Source of the DNA: JAZGGS01 sp963764825
Lineage (GTDB): Bacteria > Bacteroidota > Ignavibacteria > Ignavibacteriales > Ignavibacteriaceae
Length of the DNA stretch: 64,000 nucleotides
Reading direction: 5' to 3'
Assembly (NCBI GenBank): GCA_963764825.1
Contig: CAVXUA010000005.1
Location: forward strand, 1-64,000
The notes under the pieces were generated by a model, which saw only the letters and a list, made by a program, of their open reading frames with translations, was not told where the DNA came from and ran no database searches. Both the position numbers and the translations under genes were made by a program. Of this stretch, positions 37,124 to 48,120 are shown in pieces. Positions within the stretch are counted from its first letter, which is position 1. Each line of letters begins with the position of its first letter.

Positions 37124-37171
37124 TAAATTTTCAATCAATAAAATGAATGGTTTTATATTAGGAAATTTATA

Positions 37172-38573
37172 ATGATTGAAAAAATACGAGATTATAAAAT
37201 TGTTGAAAAATTAGGTGAAGGTGGGATGGGCACCGTGTACCTTGCCGAAGATACTATGCTTGAACGGAAGGTCGCATTAAAAGTTCTTAATCCGCTATTT
37301 ACAAAAGAATCTCAATTTACTGAAAGGTTTCGGCAACGAAGCCAAAGTACAGGCAAGTTTAATTCATCCTAATATTGTAACTCTTTACAATTATTTTCGC
37401 GAGGGTGAAAACTACTGTATGGTTATGGAAAATGTGGAAGGTGTTACACTTAAGCATTTAATTTCAAATATAGGTCCTATGCCGGAACAAAGAGCTATTC
37501 GGATATTAAACCAGATGCTTGAAGCTGTTGGGTTTGCACATAAAAAAGGAATAATTCATAGAGATATAAAACCGAGCAACATTCTTATAAGTAAGGATGA
37601 TAGCGTAAAAATACTTGATTTTGGAATAGCAAAAATCCTCCAGGATAAAGGATTATACAAAAACCGGAACAAAAATGGGTACGGTTTATTATATGTCGCC
37701 CGAACAAATAAAAGCAGTAAAGGACATAGATCATCGTACAGATATTTACAGTTTGGGCATCACATTTTACGAAATGCTCTCCGGCAGAGTTCCTTTTAAT
37801 ATAGATACAGACAGTGATTTTGAAATAATGAATGAAATTGTTAGCAGTGAGTTAAAAGATCCGAGAGAATTTTATCCACATATCTCCAACTGGGTTGTAG
37901 ATGTACTTTTTGATTCGGTGAAGAAAGATAGAGATGAAAGAATACAAAATGCTGATGAATTCAGGAACAGGTTACTTTCAAAGGAAGAAAAGACAATCAT
38001 TGCCCCGCTGGAAGAAAAAACAGTTATTGATGAACCAAAAACATACGCCTGAAGTAAAATCTGTTAAACCAGCTAAAGAACAGGAAGTTGTGGTAAAACC
38101 AAGGAAGAAAGAATCCGTATCAAAATCAAATTTGTATGGTATTGAAGGATGGTTACTACTTTTTACTTTGGCTCTAATTTTGTTCACACCAGTCTATAAC
38201 ATTACAAAAATTATTTTGTTGTTAGATGGTGAATCAATATTTGATGTTATAATTGAAAGTACAGAAGAATTATTCGATGAATTGTCGGCACTGGTTTCCC
38301 TGCTTTGGCTTATCAGTAAATTTGTCTTTGCAGCACTTAGTGTAAGAGCCGGTCTTAAACTAATGTCCAAATCTGCCAGCGCAGTAATTACTGCAAAAAG
38401 GTTTTTAATAATTCAGGTAATTACTAACGGGTCGATTTATCTTATAATTGGCACTGTAATTGATGATTTCCTCGCAGTAGTTTTTCTTAATTGTTGAATT
38501 AATTTATTTCGCAATCTGGTACAGTTATATAATCAAATCAAAAAGAGTACAGGCAACATTTTTTAATAAATAA
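37172..38573 (+). CDS. Ser/Thr protein kinase with C-terminal DUF2569-like membrane domain, frameshifted
   Basis: PknB-type kinase: glycine loop LGEGGMGTVYLAED, Lys in VALKVLN, HRDIKPSNIL, LDFGIAK and GTVYYMSPEQ. After the kinase domain come a Lys/Glu/Pro-rich linker and a four-helix membrane region starting GIEGWLLLFTLALILFTPVY and ending FAIWYSYIIKSKRVQATFF (TAA 38573), which reads as a DUF2569 domain. Frame changes are near 37333, 37668 (activation loop), 38050 and 38490. It is followed by a near copy (38656) with a different tail. Likely substrates are the FHA proteins in the same run. Confidence 0.88.
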
Positions 38574-38655
38574 TTCTCAAGTGGAGAACTTAACTCATCT
38601 ACCAGATTGTAGATTTAACTAACAACATTCAATATTGTCAATTTGGAGATTTTTA

Positions 38656-39798
38656 ATGCTTAATAACATAAGAGATTATAAAATTATCAAGAAGCTGGGT
38701 GAAGGCGGAATGGGAACCGTTTATCTTGCAGAAGATATTATGCTTGAACGAAAGGTGGCGCTTAAGGTCCTTAATCCGGTACTTACAAAAGACTCTACTT
38801 TTACCGAAAGGTTTCGCCACGAAGCAAAAGTACAGGCAAGTTTAATTCATCCTAATATTGTTGCGCTTTACAACTATTTCCGTGAAGGTGATAACTATTG
38901 CATGGTTATGGAAAATGTTGAGGGCGTTACACTTAAACATTTGATTTCAGCCACAGGCCCTATGCCGGAACAAAGAGCTGTTTGGATTTTAAACCAGATG
39001 CTGGAAGCTGTTGGATTTGCACATAAAAAAGGAATAATCCACAGGGATATTAAACCAAGCAACATTCTTATAACTAAAGATGATAATGTTAAAATTCTTG
39101 ATTTTGGAATTGCAAAGATCCTCCAGGATAAAGGGCTTAACAAAAACCGGAACAAAAATGGGTACGGTTTATTATATGTCTCCCGAACAAATAAAAGCAG
39201 TAAAGGATATTGATCACCGTACAGATATTTACAGTTTAGGAATCACATTTTACGAAATGCTTTCCGGCAGGGTTCCTTTTAATGTAGATACTGACAGCGA
39301 TTTTGAAATAATGAATGAAATTGTTAGCAGTGATTTAAAAGATCCCAGAGAATATTATCCACATATATCCAAATGGGTTGTTGATGTACTTTTTGATTCT
39401 GTAAATAAAGACAGAGATAAAAGAATTCAAAGTGCTGATGAATTTAGAAACCGGCTTGCTTTCAAAAGAAGAAAAATAACAACCGCAGCACCAATCGCCT
39501 GAACAAAAAACAGTAATTGATATACCCAAAACTGCACCGGCAGTTAAACCGATCGTACCAATAAAAGAGCAGGAAGTTAGTTGTAACTCCAAAAGCAAAA
39601 ACTCCTGAAGTTGTTCCACCCGTTAAACCATTAAAACCTGTAACTCCGGTTAAGAAAAAATCAGCTCTTCCTAAAATTCTTCTGTTTGCAGGAATTGGTC
39701 TTGCGGTAATAGCGTTAATTGTTTTCGTTGTAATTCCCTTATTGGATTCCGGTCCTCAGCAGGCAGAAGCAATAAGATCTGCGGCAGCATTTTTATAG
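38656..39798 (+). CDS. Tandem-duplicate Ser/Thr protein kinase with single C-terminal membrane helix, frameshifted
   Basis: ATG 38656 (MLNNIRDYKIIKKLGEGGMG) with GGAG upstream; a longer start at 38635 is unlikely. The kinase domain is almost the same as that of the preceding gene, with long identical stretches, HRDIKPSNIL, LDFGIAK and SPEQ. After residue about 285 it diverges: a Pro/Lys/Val-rich linker and one membrane helix (ILLFAGIGLAVIALIVFVVI), then a short tail to TAG 39798. Frame changes are near 39143 (activation loop, same site as in copy one), 39465 and 39500-39580. The stop overlaps the convergent DUF4301 gene. It arose by local duplication with exchange of the tail. Confidence 0.87.
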
Positions 39799-41389
39799 AA
39801 TTAAGCATTTGTGCGGCTGGTGTTCTGTTTTAAGCAGATCATTAACTTCTTTAACAGGATTAAAAGTGATTTTCGGTACTTCCACAAAAACAGTTATCCA
39901 GTTTGCCATCCCCCATTCCATAAACCTGGCAATTCAAGTGCTTTTAATTCTTTGCCATCTTTTGATTTAATTGTTATTAAACCAGAATCCTTATCTGAAA
40001 AATTATAAAGATCGAAAGGTTTGTTTTTGTAATCCCTTACACAGCAAATAAAATCTACAGGACTAAAGTGTGTAGCCGATTCAAAATATCCTGTTGTTCT
40101 TTATTGTTCAAATCAATTTGAGTTGTTTCAACAACCTGCTTTGTAAATTTACCATCTTTCTCCAGAACCCAGAACGGACCACCGCCCGGATGTTTTTCTT
40201 TCTTTACCATTCCACAAATACGAATCGGTCGGTTCATCAACTGGAAAAGATAATCTCTCTTATTATCGCTGCTCATCGATTTATATTCTTCTGTGATCTC
40301 AAGTTCTAACTCATTTTTTACAAAATTCTTTATCTCTTCCAGCAATTCATCAGAAATATTTTTCTGTTCGAGTTTAAGTCAGATAAGAACAAAGTTTTGA
40401 ATGCAAATCAACCAGGTACCCGATAAGTAGTTTTTTATACTTATAAGTTTCTTCCCTTAAGATGATCAGGAACAAGATTATCGATATTTTTAATTACAAT
40501 TATATCTGCTTGAAGATCATTCAAATTACTAAGTAATGCGCCATGCCCTCCTGGTCTGAATACAATTTTTCCATTTTCATCCCTGAATGGTTTATTATCA
40601 GTGGTTGCTGCAACTGTATTGGTTCTAGTATTCTGAAATGAATAATTTACTTCAATTTTTTTTTCCTTTTTTGCTGTACTTTTCTAAAAGAGGATTAATG
40701 ATTGATTTTACGAGCTCTTCATGTTCTGGTGAAATCGTAAAATGGATGTGCGCAGGACTATCTTTTCCTTTTGTATAATTAATTGCTTCAACAAGATGTT
40801 CTTCAAAAGCAGTGCGCGCTCCGTTCGAGGTAATTATGAAATTTAATAGCACCTTTTGGTTTGTTTGAATAACCCAGCCCATCTGGTTCCAAAGTAAACT
40901 TTAAAATTTCTTCAAACTCACCCATGCTCTTTTAATTTTTCAAGATTCAGTCCGGCTTCCTCCATATTCTATTTTTAAATCATCATAAAAAGCAAAGTGT
41001 TCTAAATTATTAATAAACTCTAAAACAGAGATGCTTTCCTCATCACCTGAATCTGCAGCTTTTTCTAATTCTTTTAGAGTAGTTATTGAGTCTGTTAATA
41101 CAGACTGAAGTTTTTTAAACATTCGTGAAGCTGCTCCTGAAGCGGGTACAAATTTTATTATTCTTTCATTATCTACAGCATTTTGGAAAAATTCAATATA
41201 GTTGTTATATTTCTTTTCAGGAATGATTCTTATTCCATCACCAATTGTGCAAGCTCTAACAATATTTACAGGTGGAATCCCTTTTTCAAAAGTTTCTACC
41301 TGCTCTATAATTGTTTCAACAGGCAAATCTAATTTACCTTGTTCAGATTTTAACTCTTTTTCCAGTTTCTTTTTATCTTCTATCGTCAT
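39793..41389 (-). CDS. DUF4301 family protein, frameshifted
   Basis: Fragments rebuild a protein of about 520 residues from ATG 41389. N-terminal part: FVPASGAASRMFKKL, the family landmark resembling a nucleotidyltransferase phosphate loop. Middle: SPEHEELVKSIINPLLEKY. C-terminal part: NRPIRICGMVKKEKHPGGGP, THFSPVDFICCVRDYK, KSKDGKELKALELPGLWNGG and VEVPKITFNPVKEVNDLL, ending at TAA 39793-39795. Frame changes are near 40890, 40640, 40380, 40070 and 39895. The family is common in Bacteroidota and its function is not established. It is convergent with the second kinase and divergent from the PLP enzyme at 41433. Confidence 0.85.
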
Positions 41390-41432
41390 AATTTTATTTT
41401 AAAATGTACAGAATTTTATCTAATCAATTTTA

Positions 41433-42440
41433 GTGAACAAAAATAGCCAAATAAATTTATCAAATGAAAATTCTAACAAGGTTTCGGTTTCTTCTATTGA
41501 ATCAGTTTTAAATATAAATAACAAAATTCCATCTACAAAAAATTGAAGACCCACTGATACAAAAATCAGGGATTAAGCTTATTTGTTCTTAGAACAGATC
41601 TGAAATCATCCAACTATTTCCGGTAACAAATGGTACAAGCTTAAATACAACCTGGTTGAAATAGAGAAGAACGGGAATTGATACACTTGCTTACATTCGG
41701 TGGCGCATATTCAAATCATATTCATGCTGTGGCATCAGCGGGTAAACTGTTAAATATAAAAACAATTGGAGTAATCCGTGGTGAAGAGTATAACCCTTTG
41801 AATCCCACACTCGCTTCTGCAAAGGAAAACGGAATGCTTCTCCATTATGTTAATAGAAAAACTTACAGGGAAAGAAATAATCCTGAGTTTATTCAATCTG
41901 CTCCGTGAAAAATTTGGTGAGTTTTACCTGTTGCCGGAAGGTGGAACTAACCTACTTGCACTAAATGGATGCAGCGAAATTGTAAACAGCATAAATATAA
42001 ACTATGATTTGATTTGTTGCGCCTGCGGAACAGGAGGTACAGTTGCAGGAATCATAACAGGATTAAACGGAAGTAAAAAAGCACTCGGTTTTTCTGTGCT
42101 TAAAGGTGCAGATTTTCTTAAAACTGATGTTGAAAAGTTAATATTAGACTATTCAGGTAAAGATTTTCCAAACTGGCAGATAAATCAAAATTATCACTTT
42201 GGAGGATATGCAAAAACAAATGATGAACTGTTAAAATTTGTACAGCGATTTAGAGAAGTTAATAATATACCAATTGAACCAATATATACTGGTAAAATGT
42301 TTTATGGAATTTATAAACTTGCTGAAGAAAATTATTTCAGAAAGGGAGAAACGATTATAGCAATTCATTCAGGTGGGTTGCAGGGGCTCGCAGGTTTAAA
42401 CGAGCGAATCAGAAAAAAGCAGCCTGATTTTGTTATTTAG
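41433..42440 (+). CDS. PLP-dependent D-cysteine desulfhydrase / ACC deaminase family enzyme, frameshifted
   Basis: A fold-type II PLP enzyme of about 335 residues rebuilt from several frames. The Lys-containing motif reads GNKWYKLKYNLVEIEKNG, followed by LTFGGAYSNHIHAVASAGKL (substrate Ser/Asn), YLLPEGGTNLLALNGC and CACGTGGTVAGIITGL (phosphate-binding Gly/Thr), ending IAIHSGGLQGLAGLNER. GTG 41433 is the most likely start; no ATG fits. Frame changes lie near 41550, 41625, 41665 and 41870. Family members desulfhydrate D-cysteine or deaminate ACC. No partner gene is adjacent. Confidence 0.8.
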
Positions 42441-42574
42441 ATAATATAAATTCGGCTGGTAATAATGATTGATCAGAATCTACTTATGTTTGAAAACATT
42501 TTAAATTGCTACTTTGGCAAAATCAGTTATGCTTAAGACACTAATCTTTTAATCAAAAGGAATCACTTAAAAAA

Positions 42575-44397
42575 GTGAATGCAGATAAGAGAAAAATAAA
42601 CCCTGATAACTTGCAGCAAGATTTATCTTTGTACAGACGTATCTTCACTAACTCGTATGATTGTATTGCTATTTTAAATTCCGAGGGCGAGTACCTTGAA
42701 CAAAACGCAGCTCATCAAAAGTTATTTGGTTTAACAGATTTTGATATTATTGCGTGAATCACCGTCGGTAATTATTGGAAAGAAAAGATTCAAAAAAATA
42801 ATAGACCAGTTAAAAGACAAAGGAGCTTATACAGGAGAAGTTGATGTTGCTGATAGAAGTGGAGAAAAGTTAACAACTACACTTACTGCTTTTGCTTTAA
42901 GAAAAAATGGCATGGAGCCGATTAATTATGTTTATATTTTAAGAAGTCCAACTAAAGAACAGGGCGTTGATGAGGAGTTAAAAAAATCGGAGCATAAATA
43001 CAGGCAGCTGATAGAAAAATCACTCCAGGCAATTATTATCATCCAGGATTCTAAAATAGTTTACACAAATAAATCCTTTTCCAGGATATCAGGTTATTCA
43101 ATTGAGGAACTTCTTTCTTTTACACCAAATGAAACGGTGAACCTTGTACATCCTGACGACCAGAAGATGATTTGGGGAAATCTTAGAAAAAGAATGGATG
43201 GGCTAGATATCCCCCCGCATTACCAGTTTAAGGGAATAAGTAAAGATGGAAGTCACTAAAATATTAGATCTTTACGCAAGTGACACTGAATTTAAGGGAA
43301 AACCAGCAATTCAGGGATTTATACTGGATATAACTGACCAGGTTGAAGCACAGAATAGAATAAATAAGAGAACAAAATTCATTGAAACAATTTTAAACAA
43401 TTTACCATTGGGTATAGCCGTTAATGAAATAAATTCAGGTAAATCTACTTTTATTAACAAGGAGTTCCAGGAAATTTCAGGCTGGACTAAAAAAGAAATT
43501 CCGAACTTAAGAAAGCTTTTCAAAAAGGCATTAAACAATCCTGGACAAGGGAAAAACATATCCAATAAAATCAGGTCAGACATAAAAGAGAAAAAACCAG
43601 AAAATTTATTTTGGGATAGTATCGAACTTGAATCAAAAACAGGTGACAAAAAATACCTGTCTGCTAAGACCATTCCCTTATATGATCAAGATCTGATAAT
43701 ATTAACAGTTCAGGATATTACGGAAAGAATAATAGCAGATAAGCAAATTCAAAATTCGCTTAAAGAAAAAGAGATATTGCTCAGGGAAATTCATCATAGG
43801 GTGAAAAATAATCTTCAAACTATCTCAAGCTTACTCGATTTACAGGCAGAGTCTATTAAGGATTCGGCAGCACTGGAAGCTTTTAGAAGCAGCCAGAGCA
43901 GGATAAGATCTATGGCATTAATTCATGAGCGCTTATATAAATCCGAAAATCTTTCCCGTATTAAAGCGCAAGAGTACATAAAAAATCTTATTGTTTACCT
44001 GGAAGCAACTTACGATTCGCAAGCAGGTAATATTAAGTTAAAACCAACGTTCAGAATATACTGCTAAACCTGGATACTGCTATACCCTGCGGATTAATTA
44101 TTAACGAGCTAGTTTCTAATTCTATGAAATATGCTTTCCCAGGAGAACAAGCTGGAACAATAGAGGTTTCATTGTTGGTAAGCAGCGCTGATAGTATAAG
44201 TCTTTCGGTTAAGGATGACGGTGATTGGTATTCCAGCTGATATAACCATAGAAAATTCTCCTTCTCTTGGTTTGCAGCTTGTTTATCTTCTTGCAAAACA
44301 AATTAACGGAACTTTAAGAACGGAAATAAAAAATGGTACTAAGGTAGAATTAATATTTCCCAAACCTGCTGTGTTCGAAGAGATTACTAGTGAGTAA
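42575..44397 (+). CDS. PAS-domain sensor histidine kinase (HisKA_2), frameshifted
   Basis: About 605 residues and no membrane helix, so cytoplasmic. Three or four PAS domains are visible (YRRIFTNSYDCIAILNSEGE; YRQLIEKSLQAIIIIQDSKI; ETILNNLPLGIAVNEINSGK). The kinase part is of the HisKA_2 class with the phospho-His in REIHHRVKNNLQTISSLLDL and an ATP-binding part (INELVSNSMKYAFPGEQAGT). Start is GTG 42575 with a weak ribosome site. Frame changes lie near 42755, 43255, 44060 and 44220. The next gene begins with a receiver domain and may be its partner. Confidence 0.87.
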
Positions 44398-44457
44398 GAT
44401 AGTGAGTTATGTGCGAGTATTATTTTTATCTCTTATTTTAATTTATCAGGATAATAA

Positions 44458-46340
44458 ATGACAGATACGAAAATACTTATTGTTGAAGATGAAGTAATCG
44501 TTGCAAGAAATATTGAGAAAAGACTAATTAAGCGCTGGTTACAAAGTTGCCGGTATCGCATCTTCTGCAGAAGAGGCAATTGAACTGGCTGCGTCACTTA
44601 AACCCGACCTTGTACTGATGGACATCAAACTAAAAGGAAAAATGGATGGAATAGATGCGGCAAATGCTATCCGGAAATCATACCGGCTTCCAATAATCTA
44701 TCTTACTTCTTATGCTGATGAAGAAACATTTCAACGGGCTAAAATAACTGAGCCGTTCGGTTACCTTATTAAACCATTCGAATTAAAAGAGCTGAAACGG
44801 ACGGTTGAAATGGCTCTTTATAAAAGCAAAATTAACAATGAACTGCTGGAAAATCAGCAGCGCTACGAGATTGCTGTGCATGCAGGTAAAACAGGTGTGT
44901 GGGAATTCTGGCCAAATGAAAAAAAGTATTTTTCCGACGAAAACCTTAAAGCGCTTTACGGTTTTAAAGAAGATGAATTGTCAGATAACTCAGATGATTG
45001 GTCTAATCTTGTTTACGAAGAAGACAGGGCTGAAATGAGATGAAAAATTCCAGCAATTTTATAACAAGTAATGATAATGAATTCCTGCTGGAACACCGCA
45101 TTTATAAAAAGAACGGCTCAATAGGATGGGTAATTGATCGTGGAGTTTTATTTCAACGCACTAACGAAAAACCGCTCCGTTTAATTGGAACCACTACCGA
45201 TATTACCGAATTCAAAGAAGCTGAATTGGCATTGATAAAAAGTGAAGAAAGATTCAGGAATACTTTTGAAAATGCCGGGATCGGGATGGCAATTCTTGCA
45301 CCGGATGGACGCTTTACAAAAGTGAATAATTCTTTTTGCGAAATGATTGCATATAAGGCGCCGGAGTTGCTGCAAATGTATTTAAGAGAAATAACCCACC
45401 CGGCAGATCTTGAAAAAACTATACAGATGAAGGAGAAGCGCTGCTAAAGAATAAAAGTGAGGGAAGCCGGAATCTGGAAATAAGATATATGCATAAAAGT
45501 GATGAGACAATCTGGACATCAACTACATTATCGCTGGTTAGAGATTTTGAAGGGAAGCCGCTTTATTTTATTTCACAGGTGCAGGATATAACGATTCGGA
45601 AGAAGGCCGAAGAACAGTTAGAACGTTACGCCGATGAGTTAAATTCGCTTAATAAATCGAAAGATAAATTTTTCTCAATCATCTCTCACGATTTAAGAAG
45701 CCCATTTAACGCACTGCTTGGTATAACAGAATATATGGCAGAATATTATAAAGATATGAGTCCCGATGAGGTGAAAGAATCAGTTAATAATATTTACAGA
45801 TCGTCCACAAAACTTTATAACTTAATACTAAACTTGTTGGAATGGTCACGATTGCACACTGGAAGAATGGAAGTTGAGAAAACCAGCTTAAATCTTAACG
45901 AGGCAGGCAACGAAGCACTGAATCTTCTAAATGAAAATGCAGCTGCCAAAAAAATTGATCTCATTAATAAAATAAATAAAGATATTTATGTAACCGCTGA
46001 TAAGTATATGATTGATACTGTATTTCGAAACCTTGTTTCTAACAGCATTAAATTTACAAACCCGGGCGGATACATTATCCTTACTGCAGAAAGGTTGGCT
46101 AATATGGCCGAAGTATCGGTTGAAGATAATGGAATTGGAATTGGTGAGGAAAGCCAGGATAAAATTTTCCGGATTGATGCGCAATACCATAGGGAAGGCA
46201 CAGCAAATGAAAAAGGAACGGGTTTAGGATTAATACTCTGTAAAGAGTTTGTTGAAAAAAATAACGGCACAATCAGAATTGAAAGTAAAGAAAATGAGGG
46301 GAGTAAATTTATATTTACCATTCCTCTTTCCACAAGATAG
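44458..46340 (+). CDS. Receiver-PAS-PAS-histidine kinase (hybrid), frameshifted
   Basis: About 625 residues, soluble. An N-terminal receiver (ILIVEDEVIVARNIEKRL, phospho-Asp in LVLMDIKLKGKMDG, Lys in FGYLIKPFELKEL) is followed by two PAS domains (WEFWPNEKKYFSDENLKALY; FRNTFENAGIGMAILAPDGR) and a HisKA kinase with phospho-His in FFSIISHDLRSPFNALLGI and a complete ATPase (FRNLVSNSIKFTNPGGYI; GTGLGLILCKEF). Frame changes are near 44535, 45040 and 45440. With the receiver first, it is built to accept phosphate from another kinase, probably that at 42575. No output regulator is in the same frame. Confidence 0.88.
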
Positions 46341-46536
46341 CCGCTATTAAATCTTTTTAGAAGCTAAATATTTTACTTTATGTAAATCCATGCTAAAAAT
46401 TTATATTCTCAGGCAGTTTATTTAATTTTAAGTTCATTTATAAAATATTCTAAGCAGTTTTTTTGCGAATCATAGTTTTCCGTATTCCTGAAATAAAAAT
46501 AACTCAATAATTCAAAACTAATCTCAAGTCTGTCCT
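46341..46536. other. Intergenic stretch upstream of the MFS gene
   Basis: About 195 AT-rich bases with no gene, RNA or terminator recognised. It presumably carries the promoter of the transporter. Confidence 0.4.
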
Positions 46537-48102
46537 ATGAATGATCTACTAATTGTATTTATCGGTCTCGGTATAATGCTTTATATCTTTTTTGTTCTCG
46601 GCACTTCAAGAAATGCAATAATAAAAGGATTCAACGGCGTATTATGGTTTTTATTTTCTATAATACTTCCACCAATTGCTTTCACGGCAGTGATGATTAT
46701 AAATAGTAACAAAAGCAATGAAGAGAGGGAGTATAATTTCCTGGAAAAAATTATAATGGATCTTTCACAGCCCTTTGTTGACCTTGCGCATACTTCCCGT
46801 GCATTGCTGGGTGTTAACATATCCTATGTGCTGGAAGGGTTGACATATTTCGGAGTTGTTGGATTGCTTGCAATATTTTTCAACGATTTTATCGGGTTAG
46901 ATGATATTGACGCTGGAAGAATGGTTGGCATTCTTACTGCCGGAATTACAATAGCTATGCTTTTCCTTGGTGCTACCGTAGATTGGATAGGGCTTAGAAA
47001 ATCTTTGTTAATTTCGCTTTCATTAATGCTGGTAGGAAGAATACTATTAACTATGTCTCCGGATATTGGCATTTCAGGATTGTGGAACTCTGCTCATATT
47101 TTATCAATGCTTGGAATAATGGGCATTATTCTTGGCTACGGAATTTACCAACCGGCCTGCTATGCTGGAGTTAAACAGTTAACAAACGAAAAAACTTCAG
47201 CTATGGGTTACGCAATGCTTTATGCTTTGATGAATTTGGGAGGGTTTCTTCCGGGAATTATATCTCCACCGATTAGAAAAGCTTTTGGGATACCTGGAGT
47301 TTTTTGGGTATACGTAGTTCTAACAGTAGTTGGTATAGGGGCAGTTTATTTTATTATTACTAAAAAGGCGATGGAAAAAGCTCTAAAGCAGGTCAATGAA
47401 GATATAAAGGGTGAAAAGAAGGAGGAAGAAAAAGATGAGATGGCTGATATGTCAAGGAAAGAAAAGCTTGTTTATTATTTTAAAAACTTTCCTTTAAAAG
47501 ATTTACGTTTCTTATATTTCGTTTTCATTTTGATTTTTGTACAAACACTTTTTGCGCACAACTGGTTAACACTGCCACAATATACAAGCCGTGCTTTCGA
47601 AGGTTTTGTTAGCGATAATTTTGAATTCTTCGTAAACCTTAACCCGATTTTAATTTTTATTCTTGCACCAATGGTAACTGCTTTAACTGCAAAAAAGGAT
47701 ACGTATAACATGATGATTATTGGAACATTTGTTATGGCGGCTCCAACTTTCATACTTGCATTTGGTCCTAACTTTTACACATTAATGGGATACCTTATAT
47801 TCATGACACTCGGCGAGGCAATGTGGCAACCACGGTTTTTACAGTGGGTTGCTGATATCGCACCAAAGAATATGACAGGAATTTATATGGGCATTGGACA
47901 GTTTCCATGGTTTTTAACAAAAGTTATTACATCAATATATTCGGGATGGTTTTTGATGAACTACTGTCCGGCAGATACAGTACCTTCTGAGATGAATACA
48001 GAAACAATGTGGCTCATTTATGGTGCCATTGCCATGATTAGTCCAATTGGGTTAATATTAGCTAGAAAATGGATGATAAAAGGTTTTAAAACTAAAGCTT
48101 AA
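46537..48102 (+). CDS. Major facilitator superfamily transporter with N-terminal two-helix extension
   Basis: An intact 521-residue membrane protein. The twelve-helix MFS body runs from about residue 95 (SYVLEGLTYFGVVGLLAIFF) and has the loop 2-3 signature VDWIGLRKSLLIS and the mid-loop KGEKKEEEKDEMADMSRKEK; helices such as FAHNWLTLPQYTSRAFEGF resemble proton-dependent oligopeptide transporters. In front of it are two extra hydrophobic segments (LLIVFIGLGIMLYIFFVLG; GVLWFLFSIILPPIAFTAVM). The substrate is unknown. It lies between two histidine-kinase genes, 18 bases before the next. Confidence 0.82.
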   Translation: MNDLLIVFIGLGIMLYIFFVLGTSRNAIIKGFNGVLWFLFSIILPPIAFTAVMIINSNKSNEEREYNFLEKIIMDLSQPFVDLAHTSRALLGVNISYVLEGLTYFGVVGLLAIFFNDFIGLDDIDAGRMVGILTAGITIAMLFLGATVDWIGLRKSLLISLSLMLVGRILLTMSPDIGISGLWNSAHILSMLGIMGIILGYGIYQPACYAGVKQLTNEKTSAMGYAMLYALMNLGGFLPGIISPPIRKAFGIPGVFWVYVVLTVVGIGAVYFIITKKAMEKALKQVNEDIKGEKKEEEKDEMADMSRKEKLVYYFKNFPLKDLRFLYFVFILIFVQTLFAHNWLTLPQYTSRAFEGFVSDNFEFFVNLNPILIFILAPMVTALTAKKDTYNMMIIGTFVMAAPTFILAFGPNFYTLMGYLIFMTLGEAMWQPRFLQWVADIAPKNMTGIYMGIGQFPWFLTKVITSIYSGWFLMNYCPADTVPSEMNTETMWLIYGAIAMISPIGLILARKWMIKGFKTKA

Positions 48103-48120
48103 AAATATAATCCTGTAACT

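Noticed and set aside
37172..39798. Tandem kinases as an assembly duplication
   Set aside because: The copies differ by scattered substitutions and have entirely different C-terminal parts.
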